A DNA stretch of 64,000 nucleotides from CAVUAN01 sp963739435 (lineage in GTDB: Bacteria; Acidobacteriota; Thermoanaerobaculia; UBA5066; Gp7-AA6): contig CAVUAN010000009.1 of the NCBI GenBank assembly GCA_963739435.1, positions 62,001 to 126,000 on the forward strand. Reading direction: 5' to 3'. Positions 53,012 through 62,181 of this stretch are shown one piece after another. Every line of letters starts with the position of its first letter. Position 1 is the stretch's first letter. The notes below the pieces were generated by a model. That model saw only the letters and a program-made list of their open reading frames with translations. It made no database searches and was not told the DNA's origin. The position numbers and the translations under genes are program-made.

Positions 53012-53545
53012 GTGACTGCTGCGCTCGTCCTGGCGCTTCTTTTGCCCCTGGCGGCGGCCGGCGCTAATCCCGAGCCGACGCCGGCTTCCTCCGGGTGGCC
53101 CGCGTCGCTACGCAACGGGCTGCCAGCCGAATTCCGCGGATACGAGACGGCGGCCAAGGATCCGTACCCCGACACCGACGAGAACGCCATGGGGATCTAC
53201 ACGCAGGTCTCGCGGCGTTACCAGCGCATCGAGAGCACGACGCTCGCTCGAACCCTCGTCCTGGTCGTGCAGGACTACGGCAAGGGCAAGGACCTGGCCA
53301 CCTCGATTCGAAACGCGACGCTCGAAGCGGGAAAGGAACCGGGGGTCTCGAGCCGGGAACAGACGATCGAAGGCAAGCCGGGGTTCATCGTGTTCCACCG
53401 GGAGAACGGGAGGCCCATCAGCGTCGTGACGGTCCTCGCGACGCCTTCGCGGCTGGTGCTCGCCGTCGCCGATAACATCGACGAGCAAACGACACTGAGG
53501 ATGTTCTCGCAGGTCGACCTCCAGAAGATCGCGGCCGCGAAATGA
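53012..53545 (+). CDS. exported protein of unknown function
   Basis: The 177-residue protein starts at GTG 53012 with a short signal (TAALVLALLLPLAAAGA). The mature part has a mixed alpha/beta pattern: RRYQRIESTTLARTLVLVVQDYG, QTIEGKPGFIVFHRENGRPISVVTVLA, RLVLAVADNIDEQTTLRMFSQVDL. It looks like a small domain that monitors or binds something at the envelope, but I do not recognise it. Its stop overlaps the GNAT gene (ATGA). Confidence 0.68.
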   Translation: MTAALVLALLLPLAAAGANPEPTPASSGWPASLRNGLPAEFRGYETAAKDPYPDTDENAMGIYTQVSRRYQRIESTTLARTLVLVVQDYGKGKDLATSIRNATLEAGKEPGVSSREQTIEGKPGFIVFHRENGRPISVVTVLATPSRLVLAVADNIDEQTTLRMFSQVDLQKIAAAK

Positions 53546-54033
53546 AGGGGGACGGAGTCCGGATCCGCCGCGCGGCGCCGGCGGACGGGCCGCGGATCCT
53601 GGAGCTCGACCGGGAGCTCGCGCGGTTCGAGAAGCTCAAGGGACCGGACGAGGAGGAAGGCCGGCGCGTGCTCGCCTGGATCTTCGAGTCCAGGAAGCTC
53701 GAAGCCCTCGTGGCGGAGCTCGATCAACGCATCGAAGGCATCGCGCTCTTTTACGAAACGCCGAGCAGCACGTTCCGGGGCCGCCCCTTCCTCTATCTCG
53801 AAGACCTCGTCGTCTCGGCAGCCGCTCGCAGCCGCGGCGTCGGCGAGGCGCTCATGGCAGCCCTGGCGCGCGAGGCAATTGCGCGCGGCGCGCTGCGGCT
53901 CGAGTGGGTTGTGCTCGACTGGAACGTCGACGCCATCCGCTTCTACGAACGCCTCGGCGCCCGCCATCCGACCGAGTGGATCAAGTATGCCCTCGAAGAC
54001 GAAGCGCTCACGAAACTAGCTCGGAGTCCTTAG
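53542..54033 (+). CDS. GNAT-family N-acetyltransferase
   Basis: The 163-residue cytosolic enzyme begins IRRAAPADGPRILELDRELARF, has FLYLEDLVVSAAARSRGVGEALMAAL (the acetyl-CoA-binding R-x-x-G-x-G/A loop) and RLEWVVLDWNVDAIRFYERLGAR, the typical GNAT end. The acceptor could be a polyamine or amino acid: related enzymes include diamine N-acetyltransferases. It overlaps the exported-protein gene upstream and, by four bases, the convergent aldehyde dehydrogenase. Confidence 0.87.
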   Translation: MKGDGVRIRRAAPADGPRILELDRELARFEKLKGPDEEEGRRVLAWIFESRKLEALVAELDQRIEGIALFYETPSSTFRGRPFLYLEDLVVSAAARSRGVGEALMAALAREAIARGALRLEWVVLDWNVDAIRFYERLGARHPTEWIKYALEDEALTKLARSP

Positions 54034-54898
54034 ACCCCGACGGGGTGCCAGGTGGTCTTGATCTCGGTGAAGGATTCGATGAAGTCGAGGCCCTGGGCCG
54101 CTTCGGAGAAGTAGTCGGCGATTTGGTAGCGCTTGACGCGCTTGACGTTGACGGCGGCGTCTTCGCCAATTGACTTGGAGAGGGTCGCGTCGCCGGAAGC
54201 GTCGGCGACGGCGTTGACGTCCATGTGGCGCGCCAGATGCGGCACGAGCTCGTCCTTGTGGCCCGAGATCAGGTTGACGACGCCGCCCGGCAGGTCCGAG
54301 GTCGCCAGGACCTCGGCGAGCTCGAGCGAGGCGAGCGGGTGCCGCTCGGACAAGAGGACGACCGCCGTGTTGCCCGAGACGATCACCGGCGCGAGATGCG
54401 AGACGAGGCCGAGCAGGTCCGGCGTCTCGGGCGCGACGACGCCGACGACGCCCGTCGGCTCCGGCACCGAGAAGTCGAAGTAGGACGAGGCGACGGGATT
54501 GACCGTGCCGAGCAGCGCGGTGTACTTGTCCGACCAGCCGGCGTAGTGGACGCAGGCGGTCGATCGAGGCGCGGACCTCCTTGCCCGCAGCCGCGGCGGC
54601 GAGTCCCCGGGAGTCGCGCAGGAGTTTCTCGAAGGAAGCGGAGCGGCCCTCGAGCATCTCGGCCATGCGGTAGAGGATCTGGCCCTTGAGGTAGCGCGGT
54701 CTTCGCGGCCCAGCCCGGCTGCGCCGCGCGCGCCTTGCGCACGGCGTCGCGCACGTCCTTGCGCGAGCCGCGCGAGATGTTGGCGAGGAACTTCTTCTTC
54801 GGCGTCTCGATCGGGTCGTACCGGCCGGACTCCGTGCGAATGAACTCGCCGCCGACGTAGAGCTTGTAGGTCTTGCGAACCGGATCGTCATCGTTCAC
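54030..54898 (-). CDS. short aldehyde dehydrogenase-like protein without catalytic domain (frameshifts near 54700 and 54550)
   Basis: The gene starts at GTG 54898. Recovered frames read YKLYVGGEFIRTESGRYDP, ILYRMAEMLEGRSASFEKL, EPTGVVGVVAPETPDLLGLV, VSGNTAVVLLSERHPLASLELAEVLATSDLPGGVVNLISG and end FTEIKTTWHPVGV. This is the NAD-binding half of an ALDH: after NLISG the sequence leaves the family and the catalytic Cys and Glu are absent. Total is about 289 codons against about 480 for a full enzyme. It follows a complete ALDH and deoC, so it may be a non-catalytic partner subunit. Confidence 0.72.
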
Positions 54899-54907
54899 GC
54901 TCCGGAC

Positions 54908-56433
54908 TCAGGACAGCTCCACGTAGGCACGTAGGCCGTGCACGCCGCCCTCGCGGCCGAAGCCGGACTCCTTGTAGCCGCCGAAGGGGGAGGTCGGGTC
55001 GAACTTGTTGAAGGTGTTCGCCCACACGACGCCGGCTCGCATCTTCGAGGTGATCTGGAAGATCTTCGAGCCCTTGTCGGTCCAGACGCCGGCCGACAGG
55101 CCGTAGGGGATGTTGTTGGCCTTCTCGATCGCCTCCTCCGGGCGTGCGGAAGGTCATGACGGCGAGCACGGGGCCGAAGATCTCCTCGCGGGCGATGCGG
55201 TGCGACTGCGCGACGCCGGTGAAGAAGGTCGGCGGGAACCAGAAGCCCTTGCGACGGGATCTTGCAGGCGGACTGGTGGATCGCGGCGCCTTCCTCGACG
55301 CCGTAGCGCGACCATCTCGCGGATCTTCTCGAGCTGCATCTTCGAGTTGATCGCGCCGACGTCGGTGTTCTTGTCGAGCGGGTCGCCGACGCGCAGGGTC
55401 TCGATCCGGTGCGAGAGCTTGCTGCATGACCGTCGTCGGCGACGGACTCCTGGACGAGCAGGCGGGAGCCCGCGCAGCAGACGTGGCCCTGGTTGAAATA
55501 GATGCCGTTGATGATGCCCTCGACCGCCTGGTCGAGGGCCGCGTCCTCGAAGATGATGTTGGCCGCCTTGCCGCCGAGCTCGAGTGTCAGGCGCTTGCCC
55601 GTTCCGGCCGTGGCGCGCTGGATGAGCTTGCCGACCTCGGTCGATCCGGTGAAGGCGATCTTTCGGACGCGCGGGTGGTTGACGAGATGGGCGCCGGTCT
55701 CGCCGGCCCCCGGCAGGATGTTCACGACGCCGGGCGGCAGGTCCGCTTCCTGGAAGATCTTTGCGAGATGCATCGCCGTGAGCGGGGTCGTCTCGGCGGG
55801 CTTCAGAACGACCGTGTTGCCGCAGGCGAGGGCAGGCGCGATCTTCCAGGCCGCCATGAGCAGCGGGAAGTTCCACGGGATGATCTGGCCGCACACGCCG
55901 ATCGAGGAGACCGCGTGCCGGGGGAACGCATACGCGAGCTTGTCGGCCCAGCCGGCGTGGTAGAAGAAATGAGCCACGGCGAGCGGGATGTCGACGTCGC
56001 GGGATTCCTTGATGGGCTTGCCGCCGTTCAAGGACTCGAGGACGGCGAACTCGCGGGACTTCTCCTGCAGGAGCCGGGCCACGCGGTAGATGTACTTGCC
56101 GCGCTCGGCCGGCTTCAGCTTCGACCAGCGCTTGCGGTGGGCTTCCTCGGCCGCGCGCACGGCGGCGTCCACGTCCGCGGCGCCCGCCTCCGCGACCTCG
56201 GCGAGCTTTTCCTCGGTCGCCGGGTTGATCGTGTCGAAGTGTTTCCGGGACTTCGGCGCCACGAACGCGCCGTTGATGAACAGGCCGTAGCGGGATTCGA
56301 GCCGCACGTGGTCTCTCGACTCGGGCGCCGGCGCGTACTCCCAGGCCCCCCCGAACTCGAGGACCGGCTTCTCCGCTTCGACGTGCTTCGCTGCGGCTAC
56401 GCGCTTATCGCTGTTTTTGACTTCTGTGCTCAT
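54908..56433 (-). CDS. NAD-dependent aldehyde dehydrogenase (several frameshifts in the 3' third)
   Basis: The N-terminal two thirds are intact: FINGAFVAPKSRKHFDTINPATEEKLAEV, GVCGQIIPWNFPLLMAAWKIAPAL, FTGSTEVGKLIQRATA, LELGGKAANIIFEDA (catalytic Glu) and GHVCCAGSRLLVQE (catalytic Cys). Beyond 55430 the frame changes at about 55428, 55420, 55310, 55250 and 55145. Reading across, the family end is recovered: AREEIFGPVLAVMTF, NIPYGLSAGVWTDKG, NTFNKFDPTSPFGGYKESGFGREGG and AYVELS, stop at 54908. The clustered shifts suggest poor consensus. With deoC it would oxidise acetaldehyde. Confidence 0.82.
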
Positions 56434-56456
56434 TGTTCCAGGCTCTCGGCTGTCAG

Positions 56457-57365
56457 CTAGTCCTTCGTGAAGTAGTCCTCGTTCTGGTAGCGGCCGCTCG
56501 ATTCCTTGACGAGCTGCATGAGGAGATCGTTCGTGAGGGTCGAGGCGCCGATGCGGAAGAGGTCCGGCGTCAGCCAGGCGTCGCCCAGGGTTTCCTTGAC
56601 GATGACGAGCAGGTGCAGCGCCTGCTTCGAGGTCTTGATGCCGCCGGCCGGCTTCATGCCGACGCGCCGGCCCGTCGCCAGGTAGTGGTCGCGAATGGCT
56701 TCGAGCATGACGAGCACGACGCCAGGTGTCGCGGCCGGCTGGACCTTGCCCGTGGAGGTCTTGATGAAGTCGGCGCCGGCCGCCATGGCGAGATCGGACG
56801 CGCGCCGGACGTTGTCGTAGGTTTCGAGCTCGCCTGTTTCGAGGATGACTTTGAGGTGCGCCGGGCCGCAGGCCTCCTTCACGGCGACGATCTCCTCGGC
56901 GACGGCGTCGTAGTTGCCCGAAAGGAAGGCCCCCCGGTCGATGACCATGTCGATCTCGTCGGCGCCCATGGCGACGGCGCGGCGCGTGTCCTCGATCTTG
57001 ACGGGCAGCGGCACCTGCCCGGCGGGAAAGCCCGTGGCCACGGAGGCGACCTTGACGCCGGAGCCCGCCAGGGCGTCCTTGGCGATCGACACGAAGTTCG
57101 GGTAGACGCAGACGGCCGCGACGTGCGGCACGGTCGGATCGCCCGGCAGGGGTGTCACGGCCTTCCGGCACATCTGCCGCACCTTGCCCTCGGAGTCCTT
57201 TCCTTCGAGCGTCGTGAGGTCGATCATGGAGATCGCCAGCCGGATGCCGGCCCGTTTCGTGTCTTTCTTGATCGACCGCTTGCCGAGCGCCGCCGCCCGT
57301 TCCTCGATGCCGACCTGGTCGACTCTTGGCACGTGCGATAGGTCAAGCGAGAGAACGGAGCTCAT
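56457..57365 (-). CDS. deoC: deoxyribose-phosphate aldolase
   Basis: The 302-residue protein has the DeoC barrel with ISMIDLTTLEG, VAAVCVYPNFVSIAKDAL, ADEIDMVIDRGAFLSGNY (Asp), LKVILETGEL, FIKTSTGKVQPAATPGVV (Schiff-base Lys in KTSTGK) and VGMKPAGGIKTSKQAL (second Lys). It is longer than E. coli DeoC (259), as in class-II or actinobacterial-type enzymes. It splits deoxyribose-5-phosphate into glyceraldehyde-3-phosphate and acetaldehyde. It lies between a cupin gene and the aldehyde dehydrogenases that could consume the acetaldehyde. Confidence 0.92.
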   Translation of the reverse strand: MSSVLSLDLSHVPRVDQVGIEERAAALGKRSIKKDTKRAGIRLAISMIDLTTLEGKDSEGKVRQMCRKAVTPLPGDPTVPHVAAVCVYPNFVSIAKDALAGSGVKVASVATGFPAGQVPLPVKIEDTRRAVAMGADEIDMVIDRGAFLSGNYDAVAEEIVAVKEACGPAHLKVILETGELETYDNVRRASDLAMAAGADFIKTSTGKVQPAATPGVVLVMLEAIRDHYLATGRRVGMKPAGGIKTSKQALHLLVIVKETLGDAWLTPDLFRIGASTLTNDLLMQLVKESSGRYQNEDYFTKD

Positions 57366-57371
57366 GAATTC

Positions 57372-57926
57372 TTATCCGTTGGGGATGTCCCAGAGGTCCT
57401 TGACGGCGGGATGGTTCCACGCGATGCGGTACTCGTCCGGGGCGGCGGGATCGAAGGGCTCCGTCACCACATACAGGAGGGCGCAGGGGTTCGTGAGGGG
57501 CCGGTAGCCGTGAGCGACTCCCGCCGGGATGCGAATCAGGAGGTCCTGGCCGCCTCCGGCGACGACGACTTGCGCGCGGCCGTACGTCGGCGAGCTCTTT
57601 CGCACGTCGAGCATCACGACCTTGGCCTTGGACGGCGGCGGGAAGAACCAGACGTCGTCCTGCTTGAGGTGGTAGTGCAGCCCCTTGACGTGGCCGTCGG
57701 CGTCCACGACCGAGTAGTTCACCTGCGCGGCCGCCACGCCCTGGAAGAAGGCGGCGAGCTCGCTGCCCGCCTGTCCGATCGCTTTCGCGCGCAGGATCTC
57801 GAAGAAGAAGCCCCGGTCGTCGGTGAAGCGGGTGAGACGGAGCGTCCGGACGCCGTCGATCGCTCCGGCCTTCGCATAACTCTTTGGCTGCGACCGGAAC
57901 TCCGGGGCGATGTCGTCGGGCTGCAC
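57372..57926 (-). CDS. RmlC-like cupin (dTDP-sugar 3,5-epimerase relative)
   Basis: The 184-residue protein shows TLRLTRFTDDRGFFFEIL, VNYSVVDADGHVKGLHYHLKQDDVWFFPP (the family HxxK/Q region around the active His) and RIPAGVAHGYRPLTNPCALLYVVTEPF. These are RmlC/dTDP-4-dehydrorhamnose 3,5-epimerase features. No other rhamnose-pathway gene is near, so it may act on another nucleotide sugar or be a binding cupin. It is seven bases upstream of deoC on the same strand. Confidence 0.83.
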   Translation of the reverse strand: MQPDDIAPEFRSQPKSYAKAGAIDGVRTLRLTRFTDDRGFFFEILRAKAIGQAGSELAAFFQGVAAAQVNYSVVDADGHVKGLHYHLKQDDVWFFPPPSKAKVVMLDVRKSSPTYGRAQVVVAGGGQDLLIRIPAGVAHGYRPLTNPCALLYVVTEPFDPAAPDEYRIAWNHPAVKDLWDIPNG

Positions 57927-57945
57927 GCCGAGGATTCTACGCGAG

Positions 57946-57971
57946 AAAAAAGCCGGCGGGCGACCGCCGGC
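57946..57971 (-). terminator. intrinsic terminator for the DUF1326 gene
   Basis: On the minus strand GCCGGCGG and CCGCCGGC form an eight-base stem with a four-base loop and are followed by TTTTTT. It lies 29 bases past the DUF1326 stop and just upstream of the cupin start. Confidence 0.82.
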
Positions 57972-57999
57972 TCGTGACTCCCATTGGGCCGGAAAAGGC

Positions 58000-58719
58000 C
58001 TACTTGGCCGCGACCTTTTCGGGCTTGATGTCCCCTTTGGCTGTCCAGACGATCGTGAAGCCGTTGCGCTTCTCCCACGAGAATTTCGGCGTTCCCTCGT
58101 AACCGCCGAAGTGGTGCGTGGAGTGCGCCAGGACGAAGCCCTCGTTGGAGTTGGAGAACCAGTACTGCAGGTTCTTGACGACGACGGGAGTCGCCTTGTC
58201 CGGGCGCAGGGTGGATTGCTTGTCGAGCTTGATGTCCGCCAGTCCGCTCGCCATGCTCGCGTGGGCGGACATCCCGTCGTCCTGCCACGTGATCGTGTCC
58301 TCGCGCGTCGCGAACTTCTTCCACTTGACCGGGAAAACCGTGTTGGCGACCTTCAGGATCGCGTCGCGCTGCGCCTTGGGGGTCGACTTGTTGAACGTCA
58401 CGACCGCCCATTCGGTCGGCATCCCGGGCCCCGGGCTCTTGTGCCACTCGCCACCCAGGTCCATCGAGATCCAGAAGATCTGGTCGGAGAGGTCGACATC
58501 GCCCCAATGGCTGCCCTTGCGGAACTTGTAAACGTTGTCGGCCTCGCACATGTGCTCATCGGCGGACGGACCGAAGTAGCAGGTGCAGAAAAGCGGGCAG
58601 GAGCAGCCCTCGATGGTGTCGGCCGTGACGTCGAACGTCGTGGAGCGGTTTGCCGGGCCCGCACCGACCAGCATGACCACAAGTGCAGCGACCGCCAGGA
58701 AAGGAACGAGCTTTCTCAT
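58000..58719 (-). CDS. exported DUF1326-family protein
   Basis: The 239-residue protein starts at ATG 58719 with a signal peptide (MRKLVPFLAVAALVVMLVGAG). The Cys cluster EGCSCPLFCTCYFG at about 38-51 marks DUF1326, and the later HMCEADN Cys is also present. The body contains FWISMDLGGEWHKSPG, WAVVTFNKSTPKAQRDAIL and VVVKNLQYWFSNSNEGFVLAHSTHHFGGYEG. The Cys/His-rich set suggests a metal or redox site, but no function is established for the family that I can cite. It is a single gene with a terminator. Confidence 0.8.
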   Translation of the reverse strand: MRKLVPFLAVAALVVMLVGAGPANRSTTFDVTADTIEGCSCPLFCTCYFGPSADEHMCEADNVYKFRKGSHWGDVDLSDQIFWISMDLGGEWHKSPGPGMPTEWAVVTFNKSTPKAQRDAILKVANTVFPVKWKKFATREDTITWQDDGMSAHASMASGLADIKLDKQSTLRPDKATPVVVKNLQYWFSNSNEGFVLAHSTHHFGGYEGTPKFSWEKRNGFTIVWTAKGDIKPEKVAAK

Positions 58720-58829
58720 GGACACCCTCTTTGGGGCCTTTTTGTACGCCTTCAGCCGGGCCAAGGCAAGGGCAGGGCGGAGACTGCGGGCCGGGAAGAT
58801 GCTAGGCTCTGGGCGAACCGGAGGATGTC

Positions 58830-59312
58830 ATGAGGAAGGGACTGGCGGCGATCGCGATCCTGACTGCCTGGATGGCCGCCCCTGCGGCCTCCGCGCAAAA
58901 CCCGGATCCTCGAGAGCACAACTTCACTTTCGCTGTCGACGGGACCGTCGTGGGGGGTGTGGTCGGCTACCGGATCGGGTTCACCCGCAACCCGGCCTCG
59001 CGATCGGATTCGCGCCGGCTCGACCTGACGTACTCGCCGGACCAGCGCGTTCTCGCGATCACCGTCAGCGAGAAAGGGCTGCATCAGCTCCAGGACTGGC
59101 TCAACTCCGCAACCGACACGCAGGTGCCTGTGTCCCACACGGTCACAATCATCGCCAAGGACAACAGCGGAGTCCTGCTGGCGCAGTGGGAGCTGAGCGG
59201 CGTGACACCCATGACGTTTACGTCCACCGCATCCGGAACCGTCAGTACGATCGACTCGACTGTCGAGTTTCTGTTCGACAAGATGCGGCTCGTCCAGGCG
59301 AAAGCCGACTGA
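58830..59312 (+). CDS. exported beta-rich protein, possible tail-tube-like (gp19/Hcp) fold
   Basis: The 160-residue protein has a signal peptide (MRKGLAAIAILTAWMAAPAASA). The mature part reads HNFTFAVDGTVVGGVVGYRIGF, LHQLQDWLNSATDTQVPVSHTVTIIAKD and LLAQWELSGVTPMTFTSTASG, VSTIDSTVEFLFDKM. The order of beta strands and W.L.G..P pattern weakly recalls T4-gp19-like tail-tube proteins. A signal peptide argues against a contractile apparatus. The likeness may be chance; treat as exported protein of unknown function. Confidence 0.62.
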   Translation: MRKGLAAIAILTAWMAAPAASAQNPDPREHNFTFAVDGTVVGGVVGYRIGFTRNPASRSDSRRLDLTYSPDQRVLAITVSEKGLHQLQDWLNSATDTQVPVSHTVTIIAKDNSGVLLAQWELSGVTPMTFTSTASGTVSTIDSTVEFLFDKMRLVQAKAD

Positions 59313-59334
59313 CCGCGCGGCCGCACGCCACGCG

Positions 59335-59417
59335 GTCATCCTGAGCGGCCCGCAGGCGCGAAGGATCTAGGCGTTCAAGAGGGGCAGATCCTTCGTCGCT
59401 GCGCTCCTCAGGATGAC
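59335..59417. repeat. dispersed intergenic inverted repeat, copy 2
   Basis: Arms GTCATCCTGAG...GAAGGATCT (59335-59369) and AGATCCTTCG...CTCAGGATGAC (59386-59417) pair around a short loop. It is the same family as 5388-5492, sharing the CGTCGCTGCGCTCCTC core. It fills the gap between convergent genes. Confidence 0.7.
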
Positions 59418-59425
59418 AGGCGGAG

Positions 59426-59833
59426 TCAGTGCTCTTTCTTGCTGATTGCCTTGATGGCCTCGAGCAGGGCCACGGGCGGCCGCTCGAAGCGGGCGCCGAA
59501 GCCCGGGGGATGCTCGGCGCTGGCCGGGTCCGAATCGAGAAACACGACGCTGCCGCGCACGCGGAAGCTGCGGCGGTCGCCGGGCAGCGAAAAGAGAAAA
59601 TCCACGTAATCGCCGATCTCGGGACAGCGGGTCGTGGCCACGTACAGACCGCCCAGGTTGACTAGCTCGATGACGCCGGTCAGCGACTTCTCTCCCCATT
59701 TGAGCGCGGCAGGGGCACCGATGTGAACGCGCTCAGAGGCACGGCTGTGGGCTGTGCGCGCGTCGCTGTCCCCATTGGCCCGGCGGCCCATAAGTTCTCC
59801 GGAAGTCTTTCTTGGCGGGAGCTCCGTTTCCAA
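59426..59833 (-). CDS. PilZ-domain protein
   Basis: The 135-residue protein has a disordered basic N-terminus, then a PilZ domain (about 35-125): RxxxR in RASERVHIG, IELVNLGGLYVATT in place of the D/NxSxxG motif, VDFLFSLPGDRRSFRVRGSVVFLD and PPGFGARFERP. The second c-di-GMP motif has Gly where Ser is usual, so binding may be weak. A diguanylate cyclase occurs at 4415. It is probably a single-domain effector of surface or motility functions. Confidence 0.83.
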   Translation of the reverse strand: METELPPRKTSGELMGRRANGDSDARTAHSRASERVHIGAPAALKWGEKSLTGVIELVNLGGLYVATTRCPEIGDYVDFLFSLPGDRRSFRVRGSVVFLDSDPASAEHPPGFGARFERPPVALLEAIKAISKKEH

Positions 59834-59855
59834 TTCTAGCAGGCCCCTGCCCGGC

Positions 59856-60551
59856 TCAGGTCGTTCGGGCGCCCTGGAGGGCCGGAAGTAGCGTCTTTTC
59901 TAGCTTTTGGAACAGGCGCGCCGTGGCCTCGACGTCGCGCCGGCAGTAGAGGGCGATCTCCCGGAGGCGCCCGGCCCGGTAGTAGGGCCCGACCGAAAAA
60001 CCGTCCATTCCGTGCTCCTTCGGGCTTTCGACGCCGAAGGCTTTGCATGTGAAGTCCAGATTCCACTTGCGCGACGCGCCGAAGAACGTGATCGCCTCGA
60101 GCAAATCGGTGTGGGGCTTGACGGCATACCGGTAGCCGACGAGGTTGCGCGTGACGCGGATGCCGAGAGCGGCGCTGCGGAGCATGAGGAAAGGGCCGTC
60201 GAAGGAGCGGCCGTTGAACGTCACGAAGCGCCGGAAGCGGGCGATGTGCTTCCAGAACTCGGCCAGCAATGTCGGCTCCGTGTCGCCCACGAACGTGAAG
60301 AGGCCGTCCGACGACTTCTCCTCGGCCCTTCCGTCCGTCTTTTCGTACCAGGCGCGGCCCCTTCCGGTGTCCGGGTTGACCATGGCGATAGCGATCACGC
60401 GGCCGGTGAAGGGCCACAGCGAGAGCATTTCGGGGAGCTTGCGCCGCTCCTCCTCCGTCTTTGCATTTTTTTCGAGGTAGGTGCGCTGCGCGTCGTCCAG
60501 CCCCTGCCAGTCCACGCCGGCAGTTTCGATGTCGAAGACGACGCTCGCCAC
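59856..60551 (-). CDS. 3'-5' exonuclease (DEDD, PolB-exonuclease-like)
   Basis: The 231-residue RNase-H-fold nuclease has DxE at residues 7-9 (VFDIETAG), FVTFNGRSFDGPFLMLRS (second Asp, exo II) and IALYCRRDVEATARLF (YxxxD, exo III), the four acids of DEDDy nucleases. KPHTDLLEAITFFGASRKWNLDFTCKAFGV is the PolB-like exonuclease spacer. It may trim DNA or RNA in repair. It is divergent from the solute-binding lipoprotein. Confidence 0.88.
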   Translation of the reverse strand: MASVVFDIETAGVDWQGLDDAQRTYLEKNAKTEEERRKLPEMLSLWPFTGRVIAIAMVNPDTGRGRAWYEKTDGRAEEKSSDGLFTFVGDTEPTLLAEFWKHIARFRRFVTFNGRSFDGPFLMLRSAALGIRVTRNLVGYRYAVKPHTDLLEAITFFGASRKWNLDFTCKAFGVESPKEHGMDGFSVGPYYRAGRLREIALYCRRDVEATARLFQKLEKTLLPALQGARTT

Positions 60552-60581
60552 GTCGGGATGCTATTCTGTCGGCGCCATTCC

Positions 60582-62181
60582 ATGAAGAGGTTCCTCTGGC
60601 GACTCGCCGTGTTCGCGGCCGCACTGGCTGTCGCTCCGGGGTGTGCGCAAGTCGCCGTCGCAGGCGCCTTCTCCCGCTCGGGACACGCTCGTCAGGCACC
60701 TGATCGGCGACCCGGCCACCTTGGACCCGATCACGATCAATGAGGAGTTCGGGCTGCGCGTCGTGGAGATGCTCTTCCGGTCCCTGGTGGCCATCGACCG
60801 CGACCGGAAGATCGTGCCGGACCTCGCCCTGTCCTGGCAGGTGTCGCCGGACGGGCGGACGTACACCTTCGTACTCGACCCGAAGGCGCGTTGGGAGGAC
60901 GGGACACCCGTGACCTCCGAGGACGTACGCTTCACGCTCGAGCGCGTCGTCGACCCGAAGGCCGGCGCCACCAACTGGCGCGGTGCCCTCGAGGACATGG
61001 AGAGCGTCACAACACCCGACGCCGCAACGGCTCGCGTCACGTTCCGCAAGGCCTACGCCGAGCGGCTGATCGTTCTCAGCCTCCCCATCGTCTCCGCGGC
61101 GGCTTACCGGCGCGACCCCGCGGCCGTGAACCGTTCCCCGGCGGGCAGCGGGCCGTACCGCCTCGAGTCCTGGGAGGCCAATCAGAAGCTCGTCTTGACG
61201 CGCCGCGCCGATGCCCCGGAGGCGGCGGCCCCGTTTCGCCGGCTGGTCTTCCGCGTGATCCCGGACACCAACGTCACTTTTCAGGCGGGCGCCCGCGGCG
61301 AGCTCGACGAGTTCCGCATCACGCGGGATCAGCGGCTGAGGGCGGAGAAGATGCCCGAGTTTCTCGCGAAGAATCGGATTCTCAAGGTGCCACAGTTCCT
61401 CGAGGTGCTCATCCTCTGGAATTGCCGCCATCCCGTCCTGGCGGACCCGCGCGTGCGGCGCGCGCTCGCCATGGCCTGGCCGAGGGCGGAAACGGCGCGG
61501 CTGCTCTATCCGCCCGACGGCGCGAACCTCGTGACCGGGCCTTACCCCGCGGGCGCGGCCGAGAACGATCCGTCGATTGCCCCGCCGGTCTTCGACCCGG
61601 CCGCCAGCGGCAAACTTCTCGATGCGGCCGGCCTGCCCCTCGGCAAGGACGGCATGCGCCGAAAAGCCGGCAAGAAAGTCGTCATCGAGCTGCTCTATGC
61701 CTCAGGCCCGGGGATCAACGGCAATCTGGCCGAGATCCTGCGCTCGGCCTACGCCAAAATCGGCATCGAGCTCGTCCTGAGGCCGCTCGATTGGGCGGCT
61801 TTTGCGCAGCGCGCCTCGGCCGGTGAGTTCGACGGGCAGCTGACCGCGAGGTTTTTCGTGCCTCCGAACGTGGATCCGTATCCGTTTTTCCATTCGAGCG
61901 AGCAGCCCCCGCACGGCGAGAACGTGGGCTTCTTTGCAAACGCCGAGGCCGACCGGGTCATGGAGGCCGCGGAGCGCGAGATGGACGATGGCAAGCGGCT
62001 CGCCCTGTACCGGCAGGTGCATCGCTTGCTCGCCGAAGCCCAGCCCGCCGACTTTCTCTGGAGCGCCGAGCAGTACTGGGCCGTGTCGAAAGCCGTGGAC
62101 GGCGTTGCCGTCTCGCCGATTGGCCTCTTTCACTTTTTTCCCGGCCCGCTCGCGTGGCGGCCAGCCCCCGCCGCAAAGTAG
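60582..62181 (+). CDS. family 5 solute-binding lipoprotein, peptide/nickel type (frameshift near 60650)
   Basis: The start at ATG 60582 gives a lipoprotein signal, MKRFLWRLAVFAAALAVAPGC, with Cys as the lipid site. One base too many near 60650 separates it from the mature frame (KSPSQAPSPARDTLVRHL). The mature protein has DPATLDPITINEEFGLRVVEMLF, LALSWQVSPDGRTYTFVLDPKARWEDGTPVTSEDV and the C-terminal LYRQVHRLLAEAQPADFLWS, all of SBP_bac_5. No permease genes follow, so partners are elsewhere. It probably binds oligopeptides. Confidence 0.87.

Noticed and set aside
54895..57171. 758-codon open frame that seems to fuse deoC region and aldehyde dehydrogenase
   Set aside because: The first 240 residues are deoC read in the wrong frame; deoC itself is intact in another frame. 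Not a fusion protein.
58830..59312. Phage tail-tube or type VI component
   Set aside because: Fold likeness is weak, the protein has a signal peptide and no other phage or T6SS gene is present.
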